A stretch of DNA of 64,000 nt from Pasteurella dagmatis (GTDB lineage Bacteria > Pseudomonadota > Gammaproteobacteria > Enterobacterales > Pasteurellaceae). Shown in pieces: positions 9,283 to 20,525 of this stretch. Position 1 is the first letter of the stretch; each line of letters opens with the position of its first letter. The stretch is from assembly GCF_900186835.1 (NCBI RefSeq), contig NZ_LT906448.1, positions 1,471,501 to 1,535,500 of the forward strand. Reading direction: 5' to 3'. Both the position numbers and the translations under genes were made by a program. The notes under the pieces were generated by a model that worked only from the letters and a program-made list of their open reading frames with translations, ran no database searches and was not told the DNA's origin.

Positions 9283-9954
9283 TTATTCTCCTTTTTGTGA
9301 TTTAGTGGCTTCAAGTGCGGTCGTTTTTTCTGAAATTTCAGAAGGTAATATCAGTGGTGCTTCAGCTAAACCTGCACGCACACGTTTTACACAAGTCATC
9401 ACTAACAAAGCAATAATTACCCAAGCAAGCCAATATAGCCAATCTGGTAAATATGGCACGAAAGTATAAACTAAGCCTAGTACACCAAATAAAAAAGCGC
9501 GATCACTTTTTCCTAATGGACCATCATAGCGTCGAGTTTGCCCTTGTACTTGTCCCAATACGCCACAAAATTCAGTTAATGCAGCAAGCCAAATAATTAG
9601 CCCAATTAATAGCGGGTCAAATGGGAAAATCAAAGCAAACGGCAGATATAAGGCTGCATCAGATATCACGTCTGTCACTTCATTTAAATAACCACCTAAA
9701 CGAGATTTTTGATTAAATTCGCGTGCGAGCATTCCGTCAATGGCATTCAACGCCATTCGTAAAAACAGCCAAATCGGGATCAAAATAAACAGCCAATTGA
9801 CAGTAGAAAATGCGGTCAAAACAATCCCTAAAATCACTGAAATCGCACAAGCAAGCAATGTGACTTGATTGGCAGTTACGCCTCGTTCCGCCAATTTCAC
9901 GACCGTTGGACGTAACAGATTTTGGAATTTAGGTTTGAGATCATAAATACTCAT
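9283..9954 (-). CDS. ynbA: CDP-alcohol phosphatidyltransferase-family protein (YnbA-like)
   Basis: Integral membrane protein of the CDP-alcohol phosphotransferase family (six or so helices, 223 residues), first gene of the lipid head-group module. The usual signature is DxxDGxxAR(x8)GxxxDxxxD. Here it reads NAIDGMLAR, eight residues, then GGYLNEVTD. The first and third aspartates are therefore asparagines, while the second and fourth are kept. From memory E. coli YnbA shows the same substitutions, so this may define a subgroup rather than decay. The alcohol substrate is unknown, and a changed metal site could mean altered chemistry. Confidence 0.85.
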   Translation of the reverse strand: MSIYDLKPKFQNLLRPTVVKLAERGVTANQVTLLACAISVILGIVLTAFSTVNWLFILIPIWLFLRMALNAIDGMLAREFNQKSRLGGYLNEVTDVISDAALYLPFALIFPFDPLLIGLIIWLAALTEFCGVLGQVQGQTRRYDGPLGKSDRAFLFGVLGLVYTFVPYLPDWLYWLAWVIIALLVMTCVKRVRAGLAEAPLILPSEISEKTTALEATKSQKGE

Positions 9955-9964
9955 TTAACCTCCT

Positions 9965-11821
9965 TTAAAATGGGAACAGTAAAGGAATTAAAAATACACT
10001 CACAATCATGACTAAGAAAGTAAAAGGTACGCCCACTTTGACGAAATCCGCAAATTTATATCCTCCCGGACCAAGCACCATTGTATTAACAGGGGAAGAT
10101 ACTGGCGTCATAAAAGCGGCTGATGCTGCCACTGCAATAATCATTGCAAATGGCATTGGCGATACTTGCAGTTTGTGGGCAATTGTAATTGCAATTGGTG
10201 CCATTAAAATTGCGGTTGCAGTATTCGAAATAAACAAGCTAACTGCCGCACAAAGTAAGAATAAACTCATTAAAACAGCATGAAGCCCTAAGTCACCAAC
10301 CGCTTCTAACATGAGTTTTACCGCTAAATCCACTCCACCTGTTTTCTGTAATGCAATAGAAAATGGCATCATTCCAACAATTAACACTAAGCTCGACCAA
10401 TGGATAGATTGATAAGCACTTTTACCATCCACACAACGGAAATAACCTAACATTAAACAAGCGATTAATGCCGCAATAGAATTTGGCACTATACCTGTAA
10501 CCATTAAAACAACCATCGTTAGGATTGACAACACTGCATGTGGAGCTTGGCTTGCAGCAGGTACTGCACGCTCCATTTCTAATGGATAATTTAAAATATA
10601 AAAATCTTTTGTATTTTTCTGCGCTTCAGCAATAGCTTTCCAGTCACCAACTACTAAAATCAAGTCGCCTACTTTGTAACTAATTTCAGACAAGGTTCCA
10701 TCTAACACCTCACCATCACGCTTCACACCTACAACATTTAAACCAAATTGTGAACGGAAGCGAATCTCAGTAGCATTTTTACCGAGTAAGTCCGACTCAG
10801 GCACTAACGTAATTTCTGCCATTCCGACCGACTTTGCTTGTTGTGAAAAGTTTTGGCTACGAATCTCTGCCATTTCCAAATAATATTCAGAACAAAATTC
10901 TTCTAGATCCAGTTCAGGATCACTAATATCAATCATCAAGATATCTTTTTCACGAATTTCTGAGACCCCTAATGCACCGAGATAAACAGGACGGAATCTT
11001 TTCCAACGTTCAATCGCAAGAACATTGACACCATAAGTAGAACGTAAGTGCAGTTCATCTAGGTTTTTACCAATAAAAGATGAACCATTTTTTACGACTA
11101 AACGTTTGGTTCGCTCTCTTAAGCCATATTCTTCAATTAGATCATTCATCGAACGCTGGCTAGTATCCTTGTTAGTTTGCTCATTTGGGTCATTCAACCA
11201 ACGGCGTGCCACTAACATATACAAAATCCCCATTATCAGCACGACTACCCCCACTGGAGTGAAATCGAAGAAACTAAAACGGAAATCCGTATTACGAATT
11301 AACTCTGCATTCACCACTAAGTTCGGTGCAGTAGCGATTAGAGTCATCATACCGCTAATTAAACCTGCTACACTTAAAGGCATCATTAAACGACGTGGTG
11401 AAATATTCATTTGTTGACAAATAGCAAGTACAACTGGAATGAAGATTGCGACAATCCCAGTTGAGCTCATAAAAGATCCCAACGTTGCCACTGCTAACAT
11501 CAGTAAAATCAATACTTTCGTTTCACTATTATTCGAGGCTTTTAGTAACCATTCACTCACTTGATAAGCAATACCCGTGCGTACAATCCCTTCACCCACA
11601 ATAAACAGCAAAGCAATCAAAATCACATTGGGATCACTAAAACCTGCAAATACTTCATTTACCGTTAAAATATCACTTAAAGAGAATGCAACCATCACTA
11701 ATAATGCGACCACATCCATTCTGATTTTATTACGAACAAACAACACAATTGCACTGAATAATAATGCTAACACCCAGAATAAAGGGGTTGTCCATAATTC
11801 ATTTTGTAACATTAAATTCAC
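9965..11821 (-). CDS. SLC13/DASS-type permease with two central TrkA-C domains (YfbS-like)
   Basis: Sodium-coupled anion transporter family protein. There are about six helices (residues 1-205), two RCK_C/TrkA-C regulatory domains in the middle (about 220-300 and 310-395; GSSFIGKNLDELHLRSTYG and SDLLGKNATEIRFRSQFG) and a second helical half (430-618). The SNT and TAPN motifs of the substrate/sodium hairpins are visible (FMSSTGIVAIFIP, TAPNLVV, ISNTATAILMAPIA). Dicarboxylate, sulfate or similar anions are possible substrates. The start is GTG, with GGGAG six bases before it. Confidence 0.86.
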   Translation of the reverse strand: MNLMLQNELWTTPLFWVLALLFSAIVLFVRNKIRMDVVALLVMVAFSLSDILTVNEVFAGFSDPNVILIALLFIVGEGIVRTGIAYQVSEWLLKASNNSETKVLILLMLAVATLGSFMSSTGIVAIFIPVVLAICQQMNISPRRLMMPLSVAGLISGMMTLIATAPNLVVNAELIRNTDFRFSFFDFTPVGVVVLIMGILYMLVARRWLNDPNEQTNKDTSQRSMNDLIEEYGLRERTKRLVVKNGSSFIGKNLDELHLRSTYGVNVLAIERWKRFRPVYLGALGVSEIREKDILMIDISDPELDLEEFCSEYYLEMAEIRSQNFSQQAKSVGMAEITLVPESDLLGKNATEIRFRSQFGLNVVGVKRDGEVLDGTLSEISYKVGDLILVVGDWKAIAEAQKNTKDFYILNYPLEMERAVPAASQAPHAVLSILTMVVLMVTGIVPNSIAALIACLMLGYFRCVDGKSAYQSIHWSSLVLIVGMMPFSIALQKTGGVDLAVKLMLEAVGDLGLHAVLMSLFLLCAAVSLFISNTATAILMAPIAITIAHKLQVSPMPFAMIIAVAASAAFMTPVSSPVNTMVLGPGGYKFADFVKVGVPFTFLVMIVSVFLIPLLFPF

Positions 11822-11852
11822 AGCGAACTCCCAAAGTTAAATCGTTGATTAA

Positions 11853-12446
11853 TTATACGTTATTGAATAATTTTCGAACAGGGGAAAAACTACGGCGATG
11901 TTCAGGTAACGGCCCAAATTCAGCTAATTTTTCTAAATGTAATTTAGTTGGATAGCCTTTATGCTTCGCAAAAGCATATTGCGGATATTGTTTATCTAAT
12001 TCTTCCATTTCGTGATCACGAGCCACCTTCGCTAGAATAGAAGCTGCACTAATTTCAGCCACTAAACTATCGCCTTTAACAATCGCTTGAGCAGGCATTA
12101 CTACATCAGGCACTCGATTACCATCCACTAACACTAAGTGCGGTTGAATTTTTAAATTTTCCACCGCTCTTTTCATTGCCAACATTGTTGCATGCAGAAT
12201 GTTTAACTCATCAATCTCTTCAGGTTCTGCACGCCCTAAACTCCAAGCTAACGCCTTTTGTTTGATCTCTTCTGCAAGAGCTAAACGTTTTTTCTCCGAC
12301 AATTTTTTTGAGTCATTTAAGCCTTCAATAGGGTTATTCGGATCTAAAATCACCGCTGCAGTTACAACTGCACCAACCAACGGCCCACGCCCCACTTCGT
12401 CCACGCCGGCAATTAACTCAACATCTGTTGGGTAAGTAAATTCCAT
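11853..12446 (-). CDS. rnhB: Ribonuclease HII
   Basis: Cuts RNA in RNA/DNA hybrids and removes single ribonucleotides misincorporated in DNA. The acidic active site is visible: Asp and Glu in [14 protein letters not shown] (about residues 13-26), a third Asp in [10 protein letters not shown] and a fourth in [10 protein letters not shown]. At 197 residues it has the normal length. It is the last gene of the lpxD-fabZ-lpxA-lpxB-rnhB run, one base after lpxB, as in E. coli. Confidence 0.98.
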   Translation of the reverse strand: MEFTYPTDVELIAGVDEVGRGPLVGAVVTAAVILDPNNPIEGLNDSKKLSEKKRLALAEEIKQKALAWSLGRAEPEEIDELNILHATMLAMKRAVENLKIQPHLVLVDGNRVPDVVMPAQAIVKGDSLVAEISAASILAKVARDHEMEELDKQYPQYAFAKHKGYPTKLHLEKLAEFGPLPEHRRSFSPVRKLFNNV

Positions 12447-12447
12447 T

Positions 12448-13626
12448 TTATTGTCCTTGCTGTTCTAATAAATGCGCCACTGCTTGTGCAGCTTGTTTAT
12501 CTGCATCACATTGAATTAACTTATGTAAATCAATAAAGCGTTGAATTAATTGATGACGTTTTTGCACCGCACTTTCATCTTGGCTTAAATACACTGAAAG
12601 TTTTTCTGCTAATTTTTCTGGTGTACAGTCTTCTTGAATCATTTCTGGCACTAACATTTCATTCGCAAGTAAATTTGGTAACGAAATATAATCAGTTTTC
12701 ACCAAACGTTTTGCGAGGAAATAGGTGGTTGATTTCATACGATAGCCCACCACCATTGGCGATTTACATAACATCGCTTCTAAAGCGGCTGTGCCTGACG
12801 CCAATAAGGTTGCATCTGCCACTGTCATTGCTTGACGGGCTTTACCTTCTAACAAAATCAAGTCTAAATCAGGTGCAACTTGTGCTTTGATTTTTTCAAA
12901 TTGCTCACGACGTTTTTGATTAATGAGCGGCACTAAAAATTGCACATCTGGATACTGTTGTTTTAATAATTGCGCAGCTTTCAAAAATGGCTCAGTTAAA
13001 AACTCCACTTCTGCTCCACGGCTGCCCACTAAAATCGCAACATAACGTTGTTTATCATCTAATTGCAAATACTGGCAAGCTTCTAAACGACTTGGCTTAA
13101 GTGCAATCGTATCAGCCATTGTGTGCCCGATAAAACGACAAGGCACATCAAATTGATCGTAAAAGGCTTTTTCAAAAGGTAAAAATGCAAGCACAAGATT
13201 AGTTGCTTTTGCAATTTTATAAATACGATTTTGACGCCAAGCCCAAACAGAGGGACTGACATAATGAATGGTTTTAATGCCATTTTGTTTTAATTTGAGC
13301 TCAACATCAATGTTGAAGTCTGGTGCATCAATACCGATGAAAATATCTGGTTTTTCCATCAATAAAGTTTGAATTAACTCGCGACGAATTTTCAGCAAAC
13401 GTGGCAAATGTTTCACCACTTCGGCTAACCCCATTACGGATAACTCTTCCATATCGAACAGGGTTTCACAGCCTTCTGCCAACATTCTTGGTCCAGCAAT
13501 CCCTATAAAACGTGCGTTTGGATAGCGAATTTTCAAACTGCGAATCAGACCCGCCCCTAAAATATCACCCGAAACTTCGCCTGCCACAATAGCAATTGTG
13601 GGACTTATTTTTGTCATTTGTTCCAT
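12448..13626 (-). CDS. lpxB: Lipid-A-disaccharide synthase
   Basis: Peripheral membrane glycosyltransferase (GT19) that joins UDP-diacylglucosamine and lipid X to the lipid A disaccharide. Family hallmarks are [16 protein letters not shown] near the N-terminus, [22 protein letters not shown] and the sugar-nucleotide region [13 protein letters not shown] near residue 280. It has 392 residues. A USS hairpin lies between lpxA and this gene. [10 protein letters not shown] offers two ATGs three codons apart; the first is kept. Confidence 0.98.
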   Translation of the reverse strand: MEQMTKISPTIAIVAGEVSGDILGAGLIRSLKIRYPNARFIGIAGPRMLAEGCETLFDMEELSVMGLAEVVKHLPRLLKIRRELIQTLLMEKPDIFIGIDAPDFNIDVELKLKQNGIKTIHYVSPSVWAWRQNRIYKIAKATNLVLAFLPFEKAFYDQFDVPCRFIGHTMADTIALKPSRLEACQYLQLDDKQRYVAILVGSRGAEVEFLTEPFLKAAQLLKQQYPDVQFLVPLINQKRREQFEKIKAQVAPDLDLILLEGKARQAMTVADATLLASGTAALEAMLCKSPMVVGYRMKSTTYFLAKRLVKTDYISLPNLLANEMLVPEMIQEDCTPEKLAEKLSVYLSQDESAVQKRHQLIQRFIDLHKLIQCDADKQAAQAVAHLLEQQGQ

Positions 13627-13649
13627 TTTCAGATCCTAGATAAAAAATA

Positions 13650-13677
13650 ACCGCACTTTTCATCACAAAAGTGCGGT
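13650..13677 (-). terminator. Inverted USS pair between lpxA and lpxB
   Basis: A perfect 11-base stem (ACCGCACTTTT / AAAAGTGCGGT) with the six-base loop CATCAC, followed on the minus strand by TATTTTTTATC. It has the form of an intrinsic terminator yet stands inside the lpx operon. It could lower lpxB and rnhB expression relative to lpxA. Confidence 0.65.
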
Positions 13678-13700
13678 CGATTTTATTCAAATTTTATGAA

Positions 13701-14489
13701 TTAACGAATAATTCCACGAGTTGAACGCTTGAAAAATTCAACAAAGAAACTAATCGATGATTCTTTTGCCGCCACTTGCTCAATTTCAGGCATCACTTCA
13801 TCTAATGTTTTACCACTTCGGTAAATTAATTTGTACACATTACGAATTGCGTGCAAGGTTGATTTATCAAAGCCACGACGCTTTAAACCTTCAATATTCA
13901 CACCAAATGGTTTTGCGTGATTGCCTTGTGCCATTACATACGGAGGCACATCTTGGCTCACCATTGAGCCACCACCTAGCATTACGTGCGCCCCTACAAC
14001 AACGAATTGGTGAATTGCTGACATCCCTCCAACAATCACGAAATCATCTAATTCTACATGACCTGCAAGGGTTGCGTTATTAGCTAAAATACAACGGTTT
14101 TTGATACGACAGTCGTGAGCGACGTGTACATTTACCATTAATAAATTGTCATCACCAATAACCGTGACACCACCACCTTGAGTTGTACCACGATGAATCG
14201 TTACACTTTCACGAATACGGTTACGATCACCAATAATAGTACGAGTTGGCTCGCCTTGATACTTTAAATCCTGATTAGTGTCACCAATGCTTGCAAATTG
14301 GAAAATTTGGTTATCACAACCAATTTTTGTAATCCCTTTTACGACAACGTGAGAATATAAAACTGTGCCACTACCAATTTCAACGTCTGATCCAACGATA
14401 CAAAAAGGACCAATAGTAACATTCTCACCGATTTTAGCGCCTTCTTCAACGATAGCCGTTGGATGAATTTTCGCTGTTGAATGGATCAT
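13701..14489 (-). CDS. lpxA: UDP-N-acetylglucosamine O-acyltransferase
   Basis: First enzyme of lipid A synthesis. It transfers a 3-hydroxyacyl chain from ACP to the 3-OH of UDP-GlcNAc. The N-terminal two thirds are hexapeptide repeats of a left-handed beta helix ([20 protein letters not shown] onward). The catalytic His is in [11 protein letters not shown] near residue 125, and a C-terminal helical domain follows. The start at 14489 gives 262 residues, the E. coli length, and has AAGGAG six bases before it. A longer frame would run into fabZ. It is separated from fabZ by 13 bases. Confidence 0.98.
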   Translation of the reverse strand: MIHSTAKIHPTAIVEEGAKIGENVTIGPFCIVGSDVEIGSGTVLYSHVVVKGITKIGCDNQIFQFASIGDTNQDLKYQGEPTRTIIGDRNRIRESVTIHRGTTQGGGVTVIGDDNLLMVNVHVAHDCRIKNRCILANNATLAGHVELDDFVIVGGMSAIHQFVVVGAHVMLGGGSMVSQDVPPYVMAQGNHAKPFGVNIEGLKRRGFDKSTLHAIRNVYKLIYRSGKTLDEVMPEIEQVAAKESSISFFVEFFKRSTRGIIR

Positions 14490-14502
14490 TCTTGACTCCT
14501 TA

Positions 14503-14961
14503 TTATGCTGGGCGACGGGCACACATTAATTCAGCTTCACATACAACTTGTCCGTCAACAGTCGCAACGCCAGTAAAACGTGTTACACCACGACGCTCTT
14601 TCACAAAATGTACTTCTAACATCATTTGATCGCCAGGTAAGACAGGACGTTTAAAACGAGCATTATCAATCGCTGCAAAATAGTAAAGTTCGTTTTCTAA
14701 TTGGCGATGCGTTTTGCAAGCTAAAACCCCTGTTGCTTGAGCCATTGCTTCTAAAATTAATACGCCAGGGAAGATCGGTTGTTCAGGGAAATGACCTGTG
14801 AAACAAGGTTCATTTACACTGATATTTTTCACTGCTTTCAGCCATTTACCTGCTTCATAATCCACAACGCGATCCACTAATAGGAATGGATAACGATGTG
14901 GAAGTAATTTCATTATTTCATTTGCTTCAATGGTTTTCGCCACAGTATTTTCAGTTGTCAC
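14503..14961 (-). CDS. fabZ: (3R)-hydroxymyristoyl-ACP dehydratase
   Basis: Hot-dog-fold dehydratase of fatty acid synthesis that also draws from the same hydroxyacyl-ACP pool as LpxA and LpxD. The active site His is in [14 protein letters not shown] and the Glu in [19 protein letters not shown] start is chosen: AAGG lies seven bases upstream and the protein then has 152 residues, close to the family's 151. A TTG five codons earlier has no ribosome site. Confidence 0.96.
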   Translation of the reverse strand: MTTENTVAKTIEANEIMKLLPHRYPFLLVDRVVDYEAGKWLKAVKNISVNEPCFTGHFPEQPIFPGVLILEAMAQATGVLACKTHRQLENELYYFAAIDNARFKRPVLPGDQMMLEVHFVKERRGVTRFTGVATVDGQVVCEAELMCARRPA

Positions 14962-15038
14962 AATAGTACCTTTCAATAAAAATAAAAAATGGGAAAAATT
15001 TTTGGAATTATACGGTATTTAAGGACTGAATACAAAAC

Positions 15039-15060
15039 GAACCGCGAAAAAGTGCGGTTC
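15039..15060 (-). terminator. USS-containing hairpin between lpxD and fabZ
   Basis: GAACCGC and GCGGTTC form a seven-base stem with an eight-base loop. The right arm is part of a USS. On the minus strand it is followed by GTTTTGTATT. It may be a weak intra-operon terminator or an RNA processing/stability element. Confidence 0.45.
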
Positions 15061-15069
15061 ATTTTTAGA

Positions 15070-16098
15070 TTATTTTGATGAGAGCTTTTTCTCTAAGGCT
15101 TTCAAGCGTTTATTCATCCCATCGATCCCTAAGGTCAATGCGGCTGTTTTACGCCATTCTTTGTTGGTTTGTAGCGGAATACCTGAAGAATATACGCCTG
15201 GCTCTGTAATCGGGCGCATCACCATTCCCATACCTGTTATAGTGACTTTATCACAGATTTCCATATGACCATTGATCACACTTGCACCACCAATTAAACA
15301 ATAGCGACCTACTTTTAAACTACCCGCCATAATCACACCACCTGCCACAGCTGTGCCTGTTCCGATGTGTACGTTATGTGCAATTTGACAAAGATTATCA
15401 ATAATCACATTGTCTTCAATCACTGTTGGATCTAATGCGCCACGGTCGATACAAGTACAAGCTCCAATTTCCACGTGGTTGCCGATAATCACTTGCCCTA
15501 CTTGCGGAATTTTGATCCAACGACCACGATCATTAGCGTAACCAAAACCATCGCTACCAATCACAGCGCCAGATTGTATTAAGCAATGCTGACCGATTTC
15601 AACATCATGATACACACTCACATTCGCCCATAACTGAGTATTAGCACCAATTTTCGTGTTTTTACCCACAAAGCAGTTTGCACCAATCACCACGTTGTCG
15701 CCAAGCTCAACACCATCTTCAATCACAGCATTTGCACCGATTGATACGTTTTCTCCAAGTACGACTTGTTCAGAAACAACCGCTGTTGGTGCTATTCCTG
15801 AAGCTGCTTTTGGAGTTTTATCCATATATTGCGCTAAGATTGCATAAGCCACATAAGGATCTTTTACAATCAGCAAATTACTCTGCTCAGAACAAAAGAC
15901 GACATCTGCTTCAGATACAACCAAGATGCCAGCTTTTGATTGAGAAAGTAATTCACGAAACTTTGGATTAGAAATGAAAGTGAGCTGTTTTTCATTCGCT
16001 TTATCAAGCGGTGCGATACTTTCAACAACGACATCGGCGTTACCACGAATGGTAGCGCCGATTTGTTGTGCTAATTCTTGAAGAGAATAGACTTGCAT
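15070..16098 (-). CDS. lpxD: UDP-3-O-(3-hydroxyacyl)glucosamine N-acyltransferase
   Basis: Third lipid A enzyme; adds the N-linked 3-hydroxyacyl chain. It has an N-terminal uridine-binding domain (about residues 1-100), then hexapeptide repeats with the catalytic His in [13 protein letters not shown] (near 240) and a C-terminal helix. At 342 residues it is normal. Its ATG overlaps the skp stop by one base (TAATG), so translation is probably coupled to skp. Confidence 0.98.
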   Translation of the reverse strand: MQVYSLQELAQQIGATIRGNADVVVESIAPLDKANEKQLTFISNPKFRELLSQSKAGILVVSEADVVFCSEQSNLLIVKDPYVAYAILAQYMDKTPKAASGIAPTAVVSEQVVLGENVSIGANAVIEDGVELGDNVVIGANCFVGKNTKIGANTQLWANVSVYHDVEIGQHCLIQSGAVIGSDGFGYANDRGRWIKIPQVGQVIIGNHVEIGACTCIDRGALDPTVIEDNVIIDNLCQIAHNVHIGTGTAVAGGVIMAGSLKVGRYCLIGGASVINGHMEICDKVTITGMGMVMRPITEPGVYSSGIPLQTNKEWRKTAALTLGIDGMNKRLKALEKKLSSK

Positions 16099-16679
16099 TA
16101 TTTAGCCTGTGTTGCAGGAATTGATTTTAATACTTCTTCAGTAATGTTTTTTGCATCAGCTGCGAAAACAACTGCACCTTCGTTAAGTACTAATGTATAG
16201 TTTTTCGCTTTTGCAACGTTGTTTACTGCATTTTGGATGCTGTTTACTAATTTATCAGTCTCTTCTTTATCACGTTTTGCGTAATCTTCTTGATATTTAC
16301 GCACTTCTTCATCGTGAGCTGAAACTAATTTGTTTAAGGTTTCTTGTTCGCTGTTACCTAATTTATTAATTTCTTCTTCACGTTTTTTAATATCTGCACT
16401 GCGTAATTTTGGTGCATCTTTTTGTAATGCAGCAATTTTAGCTTCTACTTTTTTCTGTGAAGCTGCAATTTTGCCATCAATGTCTTTTTTATTTGCAGCT
16501 AATTTTTCTACACGAGGTTTGAATTCAGCTTCTAATTTTTCAGTGATCATTTTACGATCTGGGTGGTTTTGGAATAAATAATCACCACTCACAAATGCAA
16601 TGTTTTCAGTTGCCATTGCTAAAGAAGAAGTGAACGCTAACGCTAAAGAAAGTGCGGTTACTTTTACTGCTTTTTTCAT
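16098..16679 (-). CDS. skp: Periplasmic chaperone Skp (OmpH)
   Basis: Trimeric periplasmic holdase for unfolded outer-membrane proteins en route to BamA. A cleavable signal peptide ([22 protein letters not shown]) is followed by the OmpH domain. A long Lys/Glu/Ala-rich helical arm (about residues 55-140) forms the tentacles. At 193 residues it is slightly longer than E. coli Skp. It lies between bamA and lpxD, as in E. coli. A USS lies inside the signal-peptide codons. Confidence 0.96.
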   Translation of the reverse strand: MKKAVKVTALSLALAFTSSLAMATENIAFVSGDYLFQNHPDRKMITEKLEAEFKPRVEKLAANKKDIDGKIAASQKKVEAKIAALQKDAPKLRSADIKKREEEINKLGNSEQETLNKLVSAHDEEVRKYQEDYAKRDKEETDKLVNSIQNAVNNVAKAKNYTLVLNEGAVVFAADAKNITEEVLKSIPATQAK

Positions 16680-16785
16680 TGTGTTGTTTTTCCTATGTGA
16701 ATTTATTAATTAATTCTGTGCTACCCGAAGATAGCACAAACATTATAATTAGACAGGAAACTTTTCAATAAGTTCCATGCTAATC

Positions 16786-19155
16786 TTAGAAACTACCACC
16801 AATACTGAATTGGAATTGCTCAATCTCATCACCTTGGTATTTTTTAAGTGGTTTAGCGTAAGAGAACACTAAAGGCCCAATTGGTGATTGCCATTGTAAT
16901 GCGACACCAGCTGATGCACGAACGCGACTTGGATCGCTGTAATCAGGTAAGTTTAATTGTGCAAATCTTGCTTTATCTTCGCCTTTCCAACGAGTATTCC
17001 ACACACTTGCCGCATCAACGAAGAGTGACGTTCTCACTGCATTTTGATTTTTATCTGCCACAAATGGAGTAGGAACGATTAGTTCTACACTCGCAGTCGC
17101 CATTGCGTTACCACCTACGATATCTGAACTTGGTGAGCAATAACCTTGACACTGTTTGCTTAGATAAATTGCATTTGGCCCAATTGCACCGTATGCAAAA
17201 CCACGTAAGCTACCGATACCACCTGCAGTGTAAGTTTGATAGAACGGTAAACGTTTGCCACTGATACCATCAGCAAAAGATGCGCCCATACGACCTGAAA
17301 GGACCCACGAGTGATCACGATCTAATGGGTAATAACCTTGAACATCTGCATTTAATTTGTAGTATTTATTATCAGAACCAGGAATTGTCACACGGCCACC
17401 AACGCTCGCTCTCACACCTTTCGTTGGGAAATAACCGCGATTTAAGCTGTTATAATTCCAACCAAATGATAAATCAAAATCGTGAGATTTGAAGGTCCAA
17501 GAATCATAGTTCATTGATTGTAAATACAATGCGCGATTATATTCTGGCGACACATTTTTTAATTTGTTGTAGGCGTAACCTAAACCTAAATAGTATGAGT
17601 TGTTCTCATTTACTGGGAAACCTAATGTTAAGTTTCCACCGTAAGTTGTACGACCATAAGCTGCCGCAGTACTACTTTTCGAGCTGTCGTAATCTTCGAA
17701 GAATACGTTTCCGCCTAAACTTACACCATCTTTCGTGAAGTACGGTTCAGTATAACCAAGGTTAATTGTTGTACCGTAGTCATTACGTGAACCTGCTAAA
17801 CTGATTGATGACCCCATACCTAAGAAGTTATCTTGTTTGATACTTGCTTGGTAACTTAAACCACTTTCTGTACCGTAACCGATACCGAAGTTAATACTAC
17901 CTGTATTACGCTCTTTGACTTTATAAATCACATCAACTTGGTCTGAACCAGGTACAGTTTCAGTACGAGCTTCTACACTTTCAAAGAAACCAGTACGGTC
18001 TAAACGTAATTTACCTAATTCAACTAATTGAGAAGATAACCAAGCACCTTCTTGTTGACGCATTTCTTGACGTAATGTGCTGTCTGCACTTACGGTATTG
18101 CCTTCAAAGCGAATTTGACGAACAGTGAATGTTTTGCCCGCTTCAACAATGAAACTTAATGCGATTTCTTTTTTCTCATCATCAAAATCAGGGTGAATAT
18201 TGACAGTTGCAGTTGCATAACCACGCTCACCTAATTTTGCTTTAATGCTTTCTTCAACATCTGCAACGTCCGCACGACGGAATGTTTCGCCAACACGAAT
18301 TTGTTTTAACAGAGGTTGAAGTTCTTCTGACATACCACCAACATCACCGATAATACGTGCGCTTTTTACGGTATATAAATCGCCTTCATTTAATACGATT
18401 TTCAAACGCGCTTCTTTTTTGTCATCACTTAACTGAACATCAGTATCAACAATTTGGAACTTCGCATAACCACGATCCAAATAATATGTACGAATAGCTT
18501 CCAAATCTTTATTTAACTGAGTTTGATCGAATTTATTACCGAAGAACTTCCACCAAGAATCAGTTTGCAGTTCCATTTGTTCTTCAAGGGTAGCAGCACT
18601 GAATGCGTTGTTACCTTCAAAAGCTAATTCTTTGAATAATGCAACATCATCTTCATTGATTTGGATTTTAACTTCTGCACGGTTATTTGGAAGAGTATTG
18701 ACGATAGTATCTACTTTCGCATTATAGCGGCCAACACTCTTATAGTGTTCTTCAACACTTTTACGGAATTCTTCTAACTTAGCACGGTTTAAAACTTCGC
18801 CGGCTTTAAATCCATTTGCATCTAAATTCTGTTTTAATGCTTCATCTGGAATTGATTTATTACCCGCTAATACAACATCGGCAATAATTGGCTTTGGCAT
18901 CACGCTCACAACAAGGGTATTTCCTTCTCTTGTTGCTTTCACATCGTCATACTGACCGCTTAAGAAGAGTTTTCTCACTACATTAGCAATATCGTTATCC
19001 GTTGCACGTTGTCCAACTCGTACAGGTAAAGCTGCTAATACACTTCCCTCTGAACCAGCTTGAACACCATCAACACGAATATCTTTCACCACAAAAGGGG
19101 CGGCAAATGCACTGGTTGAACCAAATAATAAGCTCGCAATTAAAAGTTTTTTCAT
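16786..19155 (-). CDS. bamA: Outer-membrane protein assembly factor BamA (D15 protective surface antigen)
   Basis: Core of the BAM complex that folds beta-barrel proteins into the outer membrane. A signal peptide ends at SAFAA (about residue 19). Five POTRA domains follow (about 22-420), then a 16-strand barrel (about 425-789) ending in aromatic FSIGGSF. The lid-lock VRGF-type motif is present as LRGFAYG. Known as D15 in Haemophilus, where it is a vaccine antigen. It follows rseP by 30 bases. bamE, another subunit gene, is elsewhere in the window. Confidence 0.98.
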   Translation of the reverse strand: MKKLLIASLLFGSTSAFAAPFVVKDIRVDGVQAGSEGSVLAALPVRVGQRATDNDIANVVRKLFLSGQYDDVKATREGNTLVVSVMPKPIIADVVLAGNKSIPDEALKQNLDANGFKAGEVLNRAKLEEFRKSVEEHYKSVGRYNAKVDTIVNTLPNNRAEVKIQINEDDVALFKELAFEGNNAFSAATLEEQMELQTDSWWKFFGNKFDQTQLNKDLEAIRTYYLDRGYAKFQIVDTDVQLSDDKKEARLKIVLNEGDLYTVKSARIIGDVGGMSEELQPLLKQIRVGETFRRADVADVEESIKAKLGERGYATATVNIHPDFDDEKKEIALSFIVEAGKTFTVRQIRFEGNTVSADSTLRQEMRQQEGAWLSSQLVELGKLRLDRTGFFESVEARTETVPGSDQVDVIYKVKERNTGSINFGIGYGTESGLSYQASIKQDNFLGMGSSISLAGSRNDYGTTINLGYTEPYFTKDGVSLGGNVFFEDYDSSKSSTAAAYGRTTYGGNLTLGFPVNENNSYYLGLGYAYNKLKNVSPEYNRALYLQSMNYDSWTFKSHDFDLSFGWNYNSLNRGYFPTKGVRASVGGRVTIPGSDNKYYKLNADVQGYYPLDRDHSWVLSGRMGASFADGISGKRLPFYQTYTAGGIGSLRGFAYGAIGPNAIYLSKQCQGYCSPSSDIVGGNAMATASVELIVPTPFVADKNQNAVRTSLFVDAASVWNTRWKGEDKARFAQLNLPDYSDPSRVRASAGVALQWQSPIGPLVFSYAKPLKKYQGDEIEQFQFSIGGSF

Positions 19156-19185
19156 CGTGAATGTTATCCTGTAAATAAAAATTAA

Positions 19186-20514
19186 CTATAAACGCAAGAA
19201 ATCGTTAAATAATGCAAATGTCATCAACATTAACACTAATACTGCACCAATTCGATAACTTATGTTTTGAATACGCTCAGAAAGCGGTTTCCCTCTAACA
19301 GCTTCCGCCGCCAAAAATACTAAATGACCACCATCGAGAACCGGTAGTGGAAATAAGTTCATTATCCCCAAATTCACACTGATTAATGCCATAAAGCCTA
19401 AGTAATAAACAAATCCAATTTCAGAGGTCATTCCTGCGCCTTTTGCGATAGAAATTGGACCGCCTAAATTATCCAAAGATAAATGACCAGTAAGCAATTT
19501 ACCAATGACTTTAATTGTCAACCAAGAAAGTTGAATCGTCTTCTCAATCCCTTTTTGTAAAGCCTCAAGAATATCATATTTTAATTCTGTTCGATACTTG
19601 TCAGCGACTTTGTGTGCAGTGGGAGAAATACCAACGATCCAATTACCTTTCTTATTTAATTCTGGAGTTAAATTCACAGAAAAAAATTGTCCATCTCGCT
19701 CTACTTGCACTGTAAAAGATTTTCCTTTCTGAACTAAAGCGACAAAATTTTGCCAAGAGATCAAGACATTTTTTTCATAAATTTTATCGCCCACTTTCAG
19801 ACCTGCTTTTTCTGCAGGTGAATTCGGCTCGACTTTAGACAAGATCATTTCGAATTTAGTTCGCACAGGCTCAAGACCTAAGGTACTGATTGCACTTTCT
19901 TTTTCTGGGTCAAAACGCCAATTACGAATATCTAACGTTCTGTGCTGCTCAATACCTGAACCAAACGGTGATAACGTTAACTCAATTTGATCATTGCCCA
20001 TTTTGGTTGCTAGCATTAGGCTGATAGTTTCCCAATCTGGTGTTGCCGTTCCGTCAATTGCCATAATTTGTGAATCTGGCTGAATATTCGCTTTTGCGGC
20101 AATAGAATTCGGCTGTACAGTTTCAATAACCGGCTTAACGCTAGGAATACCAATAGAATAAATCACAAAATAGGCAAAAATCGCAAATAAAAAATTCGCC
20201 ATTGGTCCAGCTGCAATAACAAAAGCTCGCTGCAAAACAGTTTTATTATTAAATGCTTGTGAAGCCAAGTGAGCTGGCACTTCTTCATTACGTTCATCAA
20301 GCATTTTCACATAGCCGCCAAGCGGAATGAGAGAAATAGCAAATTCTGTATCCTGCTTATCACGACGTCGCCAAATGACTTTACCAAAGCCTATTGAAAA
20401 ACGTTCAACTTTTATACCGCACTTTCTTGCAGCCCAAAAGTGACCATATTCGTGTACAGCAACTAAAACAGCAATAACAACAAGAAAAGAGGCTAATGAC
20501 CACAAAAAAGACAT
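19186..20514 (-). CDS. rseP: Intramembrane zinc metalloprotease RseP
   Basis: Site-2 protease that cleaves RseA inside the membrane to release sigma-E, and also clears signal peptides. The zinc site HEYGH is at residues 21-25 in the first helix. The third ligand region NLGIMNLFPLPVLDGGHL is near residue 385. Two PDZ domains lie between (about 120-290). Length is 442. It sits between cdsA and bamA, so envelope quality control and outer-membrane assembly share a transcript. Confidence 0.97.
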   Translation of the reverse strand: MSFLWSLASFLVVIAVLVAVHEYGHFWAARKCGIKVERFSIGFGKVIWRRRDKQDTEFAISLIPLGGYVKMLDERNEEVPAHLASQAFNNKTVLQRAFVIAAGPMANFLFAIFAYFVIYSIGIPSVKPVIETVQPNSIAAKANIQPDSQIMAIDGTATPDWETISLMLATKMGNDQIELTLSPFGSGIEQHRTLDIRNWRFDPEKESAISTLGLEPVRTKFEMILSKVEPNSPAEKAGLKVGDKIYEKNVLISWQNFVALVQKGKSFTVQVERDGQFFSVNLTPELNKKGNWIVGISPTAHKVADKYRTELKYDILEALQKGIEKTIQLSWLTIKVIGKLLTGHLSLDNLGGPISIAKGAGMTSEIGFVYYLGFMALISVNLGIMNLFPLPVLDGGHLVFLAAEAVRGKPLSERIQNISYRIGAVLVLMLMTFALFNDFLRL

Positions 20515-20525
20515 TGGCTAACTTC

